From NCBI RefSeq assembly GCF_003008425.1, contig NZ_PXOQ01000009.1, positions 379,501-443,500 on the forward strand: a stretch of 64,000 bases of DNA. The letters run 5' to 3'. The DNA comes from Aurantibacter aestuarii. Lineage in GTDB: Bacteria > Bacteroidota > Bacteroidia > Flavobacteriales > Flavobacteriaceae. The translations under genes were made by a program, and so were the position numbers. The notes below the pieces were generated by a model, which saw only the letters and a list, made by a program, of their open reading frames with translations, was not told the origin of the DNA and did no database searches. Of this stretch, positions 19,071 through 27,516 are shown piece after piece; positions within the stretch are counted from its first letter, which is position 1, and every line of letters begins with the position of its first letter.

Positions 19071-20498
19071 ATGAGAGTTCTTGTTACCGGTGCCACAGGT
19101 TATATTGGCAAAAGAATTATTCCTATTCTTTTGGAACAAGGTCATACCGTAATTTGTGCGGTTAGAGGAACTCTAAGAACACAAAAAAAATATTCCGACG
19201 AAGCAAACGTACATGTGGTTGAGGCCGATTTTCTAAATCCAGAAACTTTAAAAAATATTCCTAAAGATATTGATGCTGCTTACTACCTTATTCATTCCAT
19301 GTCTAATTCTGTAGACAAATTTCATGAAATGGAGGAAAATTGTGCTTCAAATTTTAAAGCTTATATAGAGCAAACTAATGTTAAACAAGTCATTTATCTA
19401 AGCGGTATTACTAACGACACCAAATTATCTAAACATTTATTGTCTAGAAAAAATGTAGAACATACTTTAAAATCCAATCATTATGGTTTGACTGTTTTTA
19501 AAGCAGGAATTATTGTAGGTTCTGGTAGTGCAAGTTTTGAAATTATTAGAGATTTAGTTGAAAAATTACCCGTTATGATTGCTCCAAAATGGCTGAATAC
19601 AAAAACCCAGCCTATTGGAGTTCGAGATGTTCTTACTTTTTTAACCAAGGGTTTGGGAAAAGAAGATTTGTATAATACTTCTCACGATATATTTGGTCCG
19701 GAAATATTGACTTATAAAGAAATGTTACTTCAATTTGCCGACAGCAGAGGTCTAAAACGATACATTATTACGGTCCCTGTTATGACTCCAAAATTATCCA
19801 GCTACTGGTTATATTTTGTAACATCAACCTCTTATAAACTGGCCTCTTCATTAGTAAATAGTATGGGAATAGAAATAATTGGAGAAGAAAGTAATATTAA
19901 TTCCTTGCTTGATGTGAAACCTATGAGTTACAAACAAGCTATAAAATTTGCTTTTGTTAAGATTGAAGACAATGCTATTGTTTCAAGCTGGAAAGATGCT
20001 TTTATAAGCAGTCGCAATAAAAAACAAGCCTCTAGCAAATACTTGTCGGTACCAAAACATGGATGTTTTAAAGATATTAAAGAGCGCTTGGTTAAAAATG
20101 AAGAAAAAACCGTAGAAAAAATATGGGCAATTGGCGGACAAAATGGCTGGTATTACGGTACATTTTTATGGAAAATTAGAGGTTATATCGATAAATTATT
20201 TGGTGGTATTGGCTTGCGTAGAGGCCGAACCAATTCTAACAGTCTAAGAACTGGAGATGCTTTAGATTTTTGGCGTGTACTTCTTGCCGATAAAGAAGAA
20301 CAACGTTTAATCTTATTTGCAGAAATGCGCTTACCTGGAGAAGCTTGGTTGGAGTTTGAAGTCTCAAAAGGTAAAATATACCAACGCGCTACCTTTAGAC
20401 CAAAAGGATTAGCCGGACGTTTATATTGGTATAGCGTTTTACCATTTCATGGATTTATTTTTAATGGGATGATTAACAAACTTGCAAATGCCGAATAA
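19071..20498 (+). CDS. NAD(P)-binding SDR with C-terminal DUF2867 domain
   Basis: A 475-aa two-domain protein. The N-terminal ~210 residues are an atypical SDR Rossmann domain with [10 protein letters not shown] and [11 protein letters not shown]. The C-terminal ~165 residues match DUF2867, with [20 protein letters not shown], a GLRRGR motif and [11 protein letters not shown]. Hydrophobic segments in the last 60 residues suggest membrane contact. The reaction is unknown. The same architecture is frequent near photolyase genes in bacteria. Its last 11 bases overlap the DUF2256 gene. Confidence 0.88.
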   Translation: MRVLVTGATGYIGKRIIPILLEQGHTVICAVRGTLRTQKKYSDEANVHVVEADFLNPETLKNIPKDIDAAYYLIHSMSNSVDKFHEMEENCASNFKAYIEQTNVKQVIYLSGITNDTKLSKHLLSRKNVEHTLKSNHYGLTVFKAGIIVGSGSASFEIIRDLVEKLPVMIAPKWLNTKTQPIGVRDVLTFLTKGLGKEDLYNTSHDIFGPEILTYKEMLLQFADSRGLKRYIITVPVMTPKLSSYWLYFVTSTSYKLASSLVNSMGIEIIGEESNINSLLDVKPMSYKQAIKFAFVKIEDNAIVSSWKDAFISSRNKKQASSKYLSVPKHGCFKDIKERLVKNEEKTVEKIWAIGGQNGWYYGTFLWKIRGYIDKLFGGIGLRRGRTNSNSLRTGDALDFWRVLLADKEEQRLILFAEMRLPGEAWLEFEVSKGKIYQRATFRPKGLAGRLYWYSVLPFHGFIFNGMINKLANAE

Positions 20499-20634
20499 AA
20501 TAAAGAAACAGCATTTACCTAGTAAAACATGTACTACCTGCGGGTTAGACTTTAACTGGCGCAAAAAATGGGAGAAAACCTGGGAAGATGTTAAATATTG
20601 TAGCGAAAAATGCAGAAGACAAAAGAAAAAATAA
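20488..20634 (+). CDS. DUF2256 small zinc-ribbon-like protein
   Basis: A 48-aa protein, overlapped at both ends: its ATG lies 11 bases inside the DUF2867 gene, and its last 25 bases overlap the cryptochrome start. Two CXXC/CX3C pairs (CTTC and CSEKC) flank the diagnostic FNWRKKW segment, giving the DUF2256 pattern C-x2-C-x4-F-x-W-R-K-K-W...C-x3-C. It is probably a zinc-binding mini-protein. DUF2256 genes are usually next to photolyase or cryptochrome genes, as here; the role is unknown. Very basic, Lys-rich ends suggest nucleic-acid contact. Confidence 0.88.
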   Translation: MPNKIKKQHLPSKTCTTCGLDFNWRKKWEKTWEDVKYCSEKCRRQKKK

Positions 20635-21923
20635 GCTTAGTGTGGTTTACAACAAACCTAAGAACACAAGACAATAAAGTATTAAGTGAAGCCATAGCAA
20701 ATAGCGATAAAGTTATTGCAGCCTATTGTTTCGACCCAAAACATTATGCTCTAAATAATTATGGATTTAAAAAAACAGAACGCTACAGAGCTCAATTTTT
20801 AATTGAAACCGTTAAAGAACTTAAAGAAAACTTAGAAAAACTCAATATTTCATTATATGTTGCTCAAAAACCTACTGAAGAATTTCTTTTGGAATTACAA
20901 GAGAGCTTTCAATTTACCTCTATCTACTTCCAAAAAGAATGGACACAAGAAGAACAAGATATTTTACAATTAGTTAAAGATAATTTACCAGATTCTGTTA
21001 GCTTTAATTCATATTACGATCAGTTTTTATATCATCCAGAAGATATCTCCTTAGAAGTATCGGAAATCCCAAAAATATTCACTCATTTTAGAAAACACGT
21101 TGAAAAACAATGTGAGGTAAAGTCTGAGATAAAAACTCTTAAACCTCTAAATCCTACTAATTTAGTTGAAAACAATTTTACAGTCCCTACTTTAACAGAT
21201 TTAGGTCTAGAATCATTTACAACACATCCAAATACGGCGTTTTCTTTTAAAGGAGGCGAAAATGAAGCGCTTAAAAGATTGGAATCCTACTTTTTTAAAA
21301 CAAAACAATTAGGGGTTTATAAAAAGACCAGAAATGGACTAATTGGAGAAAATTACAGTTCTAAATTTTCAGCTTGGCTGGCTAACGGAAGTATTTCAGC
21401 GCGAACCATTTACTGGAAAGTAAAAGAGTTTGAGTCTAAAGAGTTTAAAAACGAATCGACTTACTGGCTTATTTTTGAACTTTTGTGGCGCGATTATTTT
21501 AAATACATCTCCTTAAAACATGGTAATAACCTATTTAAATTAGGTGGCATTTTACAAAAAGACTATACGTGGAGAACTCAAGAGAAAGACATTAATAAAT
21601 GGATTAACGGAGAAACAAAAGAGACTTTCGTAAATGCTAATATGATAGAGCTGAATAAAACTGGATTTATGAGTAATCGAGGCCGACAAAATGTAGCCAG
21701 TTATTTTGCAAAATCTTTAGAATTGGACTGGCGTATTGGCGCAAGCTATTTTGAAAGCTATCTTATAGATTACGATGTGCATAGCAATTATGGCAACTGG
21801 TTATATGTTTCTGGTGTTGGTAACGATCCAAGAGATCGTAAATTTAACGTAAAGTTACAAGCTGAACGTTATGATAGTCAAGGTAATTACCAGCGTTTAT
21901 GGCTTCAAAACACCTTATTTTAA
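20610..21923 (+). CDS. Cryptochrome DASH
   Basis: A 437-aa CRY-DASH flavoprotein; members repair CPD lesions in single-stranded or looped DNA and may signal. The N-terminal antenna domain opens [15 protein letters not shown], then [19 protein letters not shown] and [16 protein letters not shown], a DASH hallmark. The C-terminal FAD domain has [31 protein letters not shown] and [20 protein letters not shown], ending in DRKFN and a YDxxGxY motif, all DASH-specific. FAD and MTHF cofactors are expected from the family. The start overlaps the DUF2256 gene by 25 bases, implying coupled translation. Confidence 0.95.
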   Translation: MQKTKEKISLVWFTTNLRTQDNKVLSEAIANSDKVIAAYCFDPKHYALNNYGFKKTERYRAQFLIETVKELKENLEKLNISLYVAQKPTEEFLLELQESFQFTSIYFQKEWTQEEQDILQLVKDNLPDSVSFNSYYDQFLYHPEDISLEVSEIPKIFTHFRKHVEKQCEVKSEIKTLKPLNPTNLVENNFTVPTLTDLGLESFTTHPNTAFSFKGGENEALKRLESYFFKTKQLGVYKKTRNGLIGENYSSKFSAWLANGSISARTIYWKVKEFESKEFKNESTYWLIFELLWRDYFKYISLKHGNNLFKLGGILQKDYTWRTQEKDINKWINGETKETFVNANMIELNKTGFMSNRGRQNVASYFAKSLELDWRIGASYFESYLIDYDVHSNYGNWLYVSGVGNDPRDRKFNVKLQAERYDSQGNYQRLWLQNTLF

Positions 21924-21951
21924 ACGATATATCAACTGAAAAAAAATTAAA

Positions 21952-23484
21952 TTGAAAACTCTAAGACTCATCCTTGGCGACCAATTAAACTCAAAACATT
22001 CATGGTTCAAAGAGCAATCGAAAGAAGTGATTTATTGCATGTTTGAAATGCGTCAAGAAACCGATTATGTGACGCATCATATTCAAAAAATAATTGGATT
22101 TTTTGCGGCAATGCGAGATTTTTCAGAGCAAATAAAAGCGAATAATAATGAGCTTATTTATTTCACTTTAGATGATAAAAAAAATAAACAGGATTTAGCT
22201 GAAAACCTTCAATTTTTAATTATAGAACATAAAATCGAACATTTTGAGTATCAGCTTCCAGATGAATACAGACTAGACCAACAACTTATTAACTTCTGTA
22301 AATCTTTAAAAATTTCTTCTAAAACCTACGATACCGAACATTTTTACACCAAAAGAAACGACTTAAAAGATTTTTTTAAAGGAAAAAAGCAGTTTTTAAT
22401 GGAAAGTTTTTATCGGGATATGCGTAAAAAACATGATATTTTAATTGTTGGAGATCAACCCGAAGGTGGCAAATGGAATTACGATAAGAGTAATCGTAAT
22501 AAATGGAATGAAAAAGATGAAATCCCAAGATTTAAATATTTTTTAAACAATGTAGAGGACATTGTAAAACTTATTAAAGATCAAAACCTTAAAACCATAG
22601 GTTCCTTTGAAACCAAAACTTTTCCATATCCTATAAATCGTAAACAAGCTCTAGAGCAACTCAAATATTTTTGTGAAGAATTATTAATTCATTTTGGAGA
22701 TTATCAGGATGCCATGCATACCGATGAAGCTTATTTATTTCATTCCAGATTGTCTTTTGCAATGAACTGTAAGATTATAAGTCCAAAAGATATTATTACA
22801 ACGGTTTTAAATTATTGGAGAAAACATGGTGAAGACATTCAAATTTCACAAATAGAAGGCTTTATTAGACAGATTATTGGTTGGCGCGAATACATGCGTG
22901 GCATGTACTGGTCGCAAATGCCAGAATTTAAAACAGATAACTTTTTAGAAAACAAAAATACATTACCTGAATTTTACTGGACAGGGAAAACAAAAATGAA
23001 CTGTTTAAGCACATCCATTCATAATAGTTTAGATAATGGTTATGCACATCATATTCAACGATTAATGATTACTGGAAATTATGCCCTACTTACTCAAATT
23101 AATCCAGATGAAGTCGATGCTTGGTATTTAGGTATTTATGTAGATGCAATAGAATGGGTACAATTACCCAACACTCGAGGTATGAGCCAGTTTGCAGATG
23201 GAGGCAAAATTGCGACAAAGCCTTATGTCTCCAGCGGGAGCTATATTAATAAAATGAGTAATTACTGTAGTGATTGTGTATATAATGTAAAGGAAAAGAC
23301 TACAGAAGACGCTTGTCCATTTAACAGTTTGTACTGGAATTTTTTAGATGATAAAAGGGCTTATTTAGAAGATAATTATCGAATGAAGATGATGTATAGT
23401 CTTTTAAATAAAATGTCTACCGATAAAATTTCCACGCTTAAAGAAAAAGCAAAAGACATTATTGAACATCCAGAAAACTACTAA
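21952..23484 (+). CDS. Iron-sulfur (6-4) photolyase of the PhrB/CryB (FeS-BCP) family
   Basis: A 510-aa DPRP-family photolyase that uses light to repair (6-4) photoproducts. It starts at TTG (21952), 28 bases after the CRY-DASH stop; the sequence MKTLRLILGDQLN is the family N-terminus. Four cysteines for a [4Fe-4S] cluster, Cys351, Cys439, Cys442 and Cys455, are each one position from those of Agrobacterium PhrB (350, 438, 441, 454). The paired histidines His366-His367 match PhrB His365-His366. Known members bind FAD and a lumazine (DMRL) antenna. All diagnostic residues are present, so activity is likely. Confidence 0.94.
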   Translation: MKTLRLILGDQLNSKHSWFKEQSKEVIYCMFEMRQETDYVTHHIQKIIGFFAAMRDFSEQIKANNNELIYFTLDDKKNKQDLAENLQFLIIEHKIEHFEYQLPDEYRLDQQLINFCKSLKISSKTYDTEHFYTKRNDLKDFFKGKKQFLMESFYRDMRKKHDILIVGDQPEGGKWNYDKSNRNKWNEKDEIPRFKYFLNNVEDIVKLIKDQNLKTIGSFETKTFPYPINRKQALEQLKYFCEELLIHFGDYQDAMHTDEAYLFHSRLSFAMNCKIISPKDIITTVLNYWRKHGEDIQISQIEGFIRQIIGWREYMRGMYWSQMPEFKTDNFLENKNTLPEFYWTGKTKMNCLSTSIHNSLDNGYAHHIQRLMITGNYALLTQINPDEVDAWYLGIYVDAIEWVQLPNTRGMSQFADGGKIATKPYVSSGSYINKMSNYCSDCVYNVKEKTTEDACPFNSLYWNFLDDKRAYLEDNYRMKMMYSLLNKMSTDKISTLKEKAKDIIEHPENY

Positions 23485-23507
23485 CCAAGTTACTACATAA
23501 GTATTCC

Positions 23508-24986
23508 ATTATTAAAAAGAAACTACATATTGTCTGGTTTAAAAGAGACCTACGTTTACATGATAACGAAGCTGTTTTTAATGCGCTTAAATCTAAAGAA
23601 TCCGTGTTATTCTTATATACTTTTGAAGATTTTTTACTTAAAGATAAGCATTACAGTAAAAGACATTGGGATTTTGTAAAACAGTCTTTGGAAGATCTAA
23701 ACCAACAACTACTGCCCTATTCCAGTAAAGTTTTAGTGGTTAATAACAACTTAGAAACTGTCATTTACAGTTTACTAGAAAATTATTATATCTCGCATAT
23801 ATATTCCCATCAGGAAACAGGACTTTTAACTACATTTAAAAGAGATCTTTCTTTTTCAAAATTTTGTAAAACCAATCACATTCAATGGATTGAAAATGAA
23901 AACAATGCCATACAACGAGGTCTTAAAAACAGAATTAATTGGGTAGAACATTGGGAATTTTTTATGAACTCTAAAGAGTTCGAGTTTTTACCAAAAGAAA
24001 ATCAACTACTATCAATTGCTGAGTTAGAAAAAATTGAAAAGCATTTAAATGGATGTGATATTTCCACAAAACCAAATCAAAATTTTCAAAATGGCGGAAG
24101 AACAACAGGACTAAAATACCTTAACAGTTTTTTAGATGAGCGCTATAAAAATTACAGTAAAAATATTAGTAAACCACTAAAAGCCAGAAAAAGCTGCAGT
24201 CGCATATCGCCTTACATTGCTTGGGGTAACTTAAGTATAAAAGAAGTAATAAATAAAGCCTATCAACTAAGAGAAACTTCAACATTTAAAAAACCTATAG
24301 ATGCTTTTACGTCACGTTTACGGTGGCAGGCTCATTTTATACAAAAGTTTGAAATGGAGCATCTTATGGAGTTTAAAAGTATTAACAAAGGTTATCATGG
24401 TTTACAAAAATCAATTAATTTAGTGTATCAAAATGCTTGGAAAAATGGGTTAACTGGATTCCCGTTAGTAGATGCTTGTATGCGTTGTTTAAAAGAAACC
24501 GGCTATTTAAATTTTAGAATGCGTGCGCTGGTTGTTTCCTTTTTTACGCATAATTTATGGCAGCCTTGGCAAGATTGCAGCGAATACTTAGCCAGTTTAT
24601 TTTTAGATTTTGAGCCCGGCATACATTATCCGCAACTACAAATGCAGGCTGGTGAAACAGGCATAAACATGCTACGCATATACAATCCTATAAAAAACAG
24701 TTTAGAACACGATCCTGAAGGTTTATTTATAAAAAAATGGGTACCAGAACTTGCACATTTAGAATTACCTTTTATTCACGAACCTTCAAAAATGACATAT
24801 TTCGACCAGCAACTTACTGGATTTCAATTGGGAAAAGATTATCCATGTCCTATTGTAGACGAAAATCTGTCACGTAAAAAAGCAAGTGATATATTGTGGC
24901 AGTTAAAAGACCAAACATTAGTAAAACAGGACGCTTTAAGGATATTAGCTCGACACACTTTACAAGACAGAAAACGTCTTATGTAA
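23508..24986 (+). CDS. Cryptochrome/photolyase family protein with unusual FAD site and non-canonical start
   Basis: Photolyase-fold flavoprotein of about 490 aa. The conserved first strand, KLHIVWFKRDLRLHDNEAVF, is encoded from about 23520, upstream of the first GTG (23604) in frame. Between the in-frame stop at 23463 and that GTG there is no ATG, GTG or TTG; ATT at 23508 or 23511 is the best candidate, so the exact start is uncertain. The FAD domain includes SRISPYIAWGN, SRLRWQAHFIQ, GFPLVDACMRCL and RIYNP. The segment DFEPGIHYPQLQ (24606-24641) replaces the usual Asn and the proximal Trp of the electron chain. Expected role: photoreceptor or altered photolyase. Confidence 0.85.
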   Translation: MIKKKLHIVWFKRDLRLHDNEAVFNALKSKESVLFLYTFEDFLLKDKHYSKRHWDFVKQSLEDLNQQLLPYSSKVLVVNNNLETVIYSLLENYYISHIYSHQETGLLTTFKRDLSFSKFCKTNHIQWIENENNAIQRGLKNRINWVEHWEFFMNSKEFEFLPKENQLLSIAELEKIEKHLNGCDISTKPNQNFQNGGRTTGLKYLNSFLDERYKNYSKNISKPLKARKSCSRISPYIAWGNLSIKEVINKAYQLRETSTFKKPIDAFTSRLRWQAHFIQKFEMEHLMEFKSINKGYHGLQKSINLVYQNAWKNGLTGFPLVDACMRCLKETGYLNFRMRALVVSFFTHNLWQPWQDCSEYLASLFLDFEPGIHYPQLQMQAGETGINMLRIYNPIKNSLEHDPEGLFIKKWVPELAHLELPFIHEPSKMTYFDQQLTGFQLGKDYPCPIVDENLSRKKASDILWQLKDQTLVKQDALRILARHTLQDRKRLM

Positions 24987-25036
24987 TATTGAAATTTAGG
25001 CATCATTATTGACCACTAATTAGATACATAAATAAA

Positions 25037-25089
25037 TGTTAATTTTTGTTTAACTATTTTAAATAAACCTTAAACATTTTGTAACTTTG
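25037..25089 (+). promoter_or_regulatory. Shared operator copy B with promoter for the second half of the island
   Basis: TGTTAATTTTTGTTTAACT (25037-25055) is identical to the copy before tetR. It contains TGTTTAAC (25047-25054), a 14-base spacer and the inverted half-site CTTAAACA (25069-25076, 7 of 8 bases). A good -7 box TAACTTTG follows at 25082-25089. No TTG is found at the -33 distance, so the promoter may need an activator. It lies in a 120-base gap and starts the transcription unit running toward folE and phr. Confidence 0.72.
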
Positions 25090-25106
25090 AGTCAAAAGGG
25101 AAATAA

Positions 25107-25538
25107 TTGCTATATAACACGACACATACAAATAAAGAAACTGTAAGAGCTATTGACCAGATGGTTGGTAAACCTTACGGTTTCTTTGAGTCGTTAAAAC
25201 TGAAAGGTACGGGATCCAAACGAATGATTGTTGATGAAGTTAGCCCTAACCTAAAAAGTGTTATAAATGCGGTAGATGATATTAATTATGGAAATATTGA
25301 GCTTAGACCTCAAGGTATTTTAATTCATATTACTAAAGGTCATAAAAATTTCACATGGGCAATTCCTTACTACCAATTAGTTATTTATAAAATAAATGGA
25401 TCAAGTATTCATGCTCAAGGAAAATTTGTGCATTTTAGAAATAATAAAACCTTTAAAGAAAATAAAAAGTTTTTCGACAAATTATTAGACATAAAAGTCA
25501 AATTTGACGAGCAATATAATTTTACAAGTGTTGGATAA
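25107..25538 (+). CDS. Conserved hypothetical protein of photolyase island
   Basis: A 143-aa protein that I do not recognise. It starts at TTG (25107), 18 bases after a clear -7 box. No signal peptide or membrane helix. It is a mixed alpha/beta chain with GSKRMIVDEVSPNLKSVINA in the first half and beta-strand-rich text (YYQLVIYKINGSSIHAQGKF) in the second, perhaps a PH-like or beta-sandwich fold. The 3' end overlaps the DUF2805-type gene, so the two are probably translated together. First gene behind operator copy B, so likely induced with the repair genes. Confidence 0.7.
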   Translation: MLYNTTHTNKETVRAIDQMVGKPYGFFESLKLKGTGSKRMIVDEVSPNLKSVINAVDDINYGNIELRPQGILIHITKGHKNFTWAIPYYQLVIYKINGSSIHAQGKFVHFRNNKTFKENKKFFDKLLDIKVKFDEQYNFTSVG

Positions 25539-25809
25539 TGACTTTAACATAAGACAAATAGACCGCATTATAGAAATGGCTTGGGAAGACCGAACACCTT
25601 TTGATGCCATCACGTTTCAGTTTGGAATAAAGGAACAGGAAGTCATTGAGTTGATGCGTAAAGAAATGAAACCGAGTAGTTTTAGACTTTGGCGTAAGCG
25701 TGTGCAAGGTCGTACGACAAAACATAGTAAAAAACGTGAATTTGAAAAAGGACGCTTTAAATGTAGCCGACAAAAGCAAATTACACATAATAAAATATCT
25801 AAACGATAG
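25528..25809 (+). CDS. TIGR03643/DUF2805 family protein
   Basis: A 93-aa basic protein. The core IDRIIEMAWEDRTPFDAITF, GIKEQEVIELMRKEMKP and SFRLWRKRVQGRTTKH matches the TIGR03643 (DUF2805) family pattern. I choose GTG at 25528 (TTG at 25531 is equally possible) rather than TTG at 25504, because the family begins only ~10 residues before the core. It overlaps the preceding gene by 11 bases. The helical core looks like a helix-turn-helix, and the tail is Lys/Arg-rich, so DNA or RNA binding is plausible. The family recurs beside photolyase and folE genes; function is unknown. Confidence 0.83.
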   Translation: MLDNDFNIRQIDRIIEMAWEDRTPFDAITFQFGIKEQEVIELMRKEMKPSSFRLWRKRVQGRTTKHSKKREFEKGRFKCSRQKQITHNKISKR

Positions 25810-25865
25810 ATATTTCTAACGTGCTTTGCTTTAAGTTTTTAAAGACAGCAATTAAAAAAGATAGA

Positions 25866-26555
25866 ATGAAAAATAATCAAACATTGGTAAATGATCACAA
25901 TCTAAAAGATTTTAATATTGACGATATTGGAGATGATCACCTTTACACTGGTTTGGAAACACCTTTGAAAGCTAATGCTTTCAAAATTTCAGACGAAGAA
26001 AAAAAACAGAAAATAGCCATACTTTTTGAGGAAATTATGGATGTAATGGGATTAGACTTGACAGACGATTCTTTAAAAGGGACACCGCAGCGTGTCGCTA
26101 AAATGTATATAGATGAAATATTTTCTGGTCTAAACCCTAAAAATAAGCCAAAAATTGCTTTATTTGACAATAAGTATAAGTACAACCAAATGTTGGTGGA
26201 GAAAAATATTACATTTTACTCTAATTGCGAACATCATTTTGTACCCATTATTGGTAAAGCACATATAGCTTATATTTCATCTGGAAAAGTTATTGGTTTA
26301 TCAAAATTGAATAGAATTGTACAGTATTACGCTAAACGTCCGCAGGTACAAGAACGTTTAACAAATCAAATTGCAGAAGATTTAAAAGCAATTTTGCAAA
26401 CAGAAGATGTTGCCGTTATTATAGACGCTAAACATTTATGTGTATCTTCAAGAGGAGTTAAAGATGATACTTCAAGTACTGTAACAGCTTATTATAGCGG
26501 TGCTTTTAAACAAACATCTAAAATTGTTGAACTACAAAATTATTTAAATGACTAA
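25866..26555 (+). CDS. folE: GTP cyclohydrolase I
   Basis: Converts GTP to 7,8-dihydroneopterin triphosphate, the first step of folate and pterin synthesis. I use the ATG at 25866 (MKNNQTLVNDH); an upstream in-frame ATG at 25821 would add an unlikely 15 residues. That gives 229 aa, the usual length. Zinc ligands and active-site residues are visible in FYSNCEHHFVPIIGKAHIAY and KHLCVSSRGVKDD, with SKLNRIVQYYAKRPQVQERL between. A copy inside a photolyase island could raise folate for the MTHF antenna of photolyases, or pterins. The stop overlaps the next gene by 8 bases. Confidence 0.95.
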   Translation: MKNNQTLVNDHNLKDFNIDDIGDDHLYTGLETPLKANAFKISDEEKKQKIAILFEEIMDVMGLDLTDDSLKGTPQRVAKMYIDEIFSGLNPKNKPKIALFDNKYKYNQMLVEKNITFYSNCEHHFVPIIGKAHIAYISSGKVIGLSKLNRIVQYYAKRPQVQERLTNQIAEDLKAILQTEDVAVIIDAKHLCVSSRGVKDDTSSTVTAYYSGAFKQTSKIVELQNYLND

Positions 26556-26784
26556 AAAAGTTGACATACTAGAGCACGCCAAAGAGTTTGAAGAGCGTAA
26601 CCATTCTTTTAAAACTACAAGTGACAGAATTTTAGCCTCAAGAGAAGTTAAAGACCTTATTTTAAGTGTTAACGAAATTTATAAAGAAGAAAACGATCCT
26701 GAATTAATGGATTTAATGAAGCGTCTAACTGCAATTAAGCAAAAAATAGAAAAACGCTTAAAAGGTAGACCAAACAAAAGCTAA
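26548..26784 (+). CDS. Small helical protein coupled to folE
   Basis: A 78-aa protein of unknown function. It is almost entirely alpha-helical, charged (many Glu, Lys and Arg) and without Cys or a membrane segment. The last 20 residues (LTAIKQKIEKRLKGRPNKS) are strongly basic. Its ATG overlaps the end of folE by 8 bases, which argues for coupled translation and that it is real. It might be a coiled-coil adaptor or regulator of the island products; nothing in the sequence decides this. Confidence 0.7.
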   Translation: MTKKVDILEHAKEFEERNHSFKTTSDRILASREVKDLILSVNEIYKEENDPELMDLMKRLTAIKQKIEKRLKGRPNKS

Positions 26785-26828
26785 GTCTTCAGGATTTAAA
26801 GATCTCATTTTTTAAATTATATTTTAAT

Positions 26829-27512
26829 ATGAAAACCATACTTATCGTTGGCGGTAGTAAAGGTATAGGGAATGCTATACTTAAAAATTTAGCCGACTCT
26901 CATCACATAATTAACATAAGTCGCTCTAAACCAGATTTTAAACATGACAATCTAACTCATCATAGTTTAGATGTTTTAAGCGAAGACCTACCAGAAATTG
27001 AACTTTTAGATACTATTATTTATTGTCCTGGAAGTATCAACTTAAAACCAATAAAACGTTTAAAGGTTGAAGATTTTAAAGAAGACTTTAATATTAATGT
27101 TATTGGTGCCGTAAAAGTTATTCAGCAGTATTTAGATGTCTTACGTAAAGGAGACAAACCATCAATTTTATTGTTTAGTACGGTTGCAGCAAAATTAGGG
27201 ATGCCATTTCACGCAAGTGTTGCCGCATCAAAATCGGCTGTAGAAGGTTTAACCAAGTCTTTAGGAGCAGAATTGGCACCAAGCATTAGAGTTAACGCAA
27301 TTGCTCCGACGGTGACAGATACGGAACTAGCTTCAAAATTACTTCGAAATGAAAAACAAATAGAGAATATGGTTGACCGTCATCCTCTTAAAAAATTTTT
27401 ACAACCAGAAGAAGTTGCCGATATGGCTGCCTTTTTAATTTCAGACAAAGCAGCCTCACTTTCTGGGCAAGTATTTGAAATGGATTGCGGAATTGTAAGT
27501 TTTAAAATTTAA
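26829..27512 (+). CDS. Short-chain dehydrogenase/reductase lacking the catalytic tyrosine
   Basis: A 227-aa classical-SDR fold. The nucleotide motif GGSKGIGNAIL is at residues 8-18. The usual NNAG motif is replaced by YCPGS, and the YxxxK active site reads V131-A-A-S-K135 in FHASVAASKSAVEGL, so the proton-donating Tyr is missing while Lys135 and a Ser (Ser117) remain. The C-terminal RVNAIAPTVTDTELA and SGQVFEMDCG motifs are intact. This HAS(V/I)AA(S/A)K variant is, as I recall, a recurring subfamily near photolyase genes, so it is not a random mutation. Substrate unknown. Confidence 0.88.
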   Translation: MKTILIVGGSKGIGNAILKNLADSHHIINISRSKPDFKHDNLTHHSLDVLSEDLPEIELLDTIIYCPGSINLKPIKRLKVEDFKEDFNINVIGAVKVIQQYLDVLRKGDKPSILLFSTVAAKLGMPFHASVAASKSAVEGLTKSLGAELAPSIRVNAIAPTVTDTELASKLLRNEKQIENMVDRHPLKKFLQPEEVADMAAFLISDKAASLSGQVFEMDCGIVSFKI

Positions 27513-27516
27513 ATCT

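Noticed and set aside
25522-25788. 88-codon frame on the - strand opposite the TIGR03643 gene
   Set aside because: Shadow frame; the + strand frame has a recognisable protein family.
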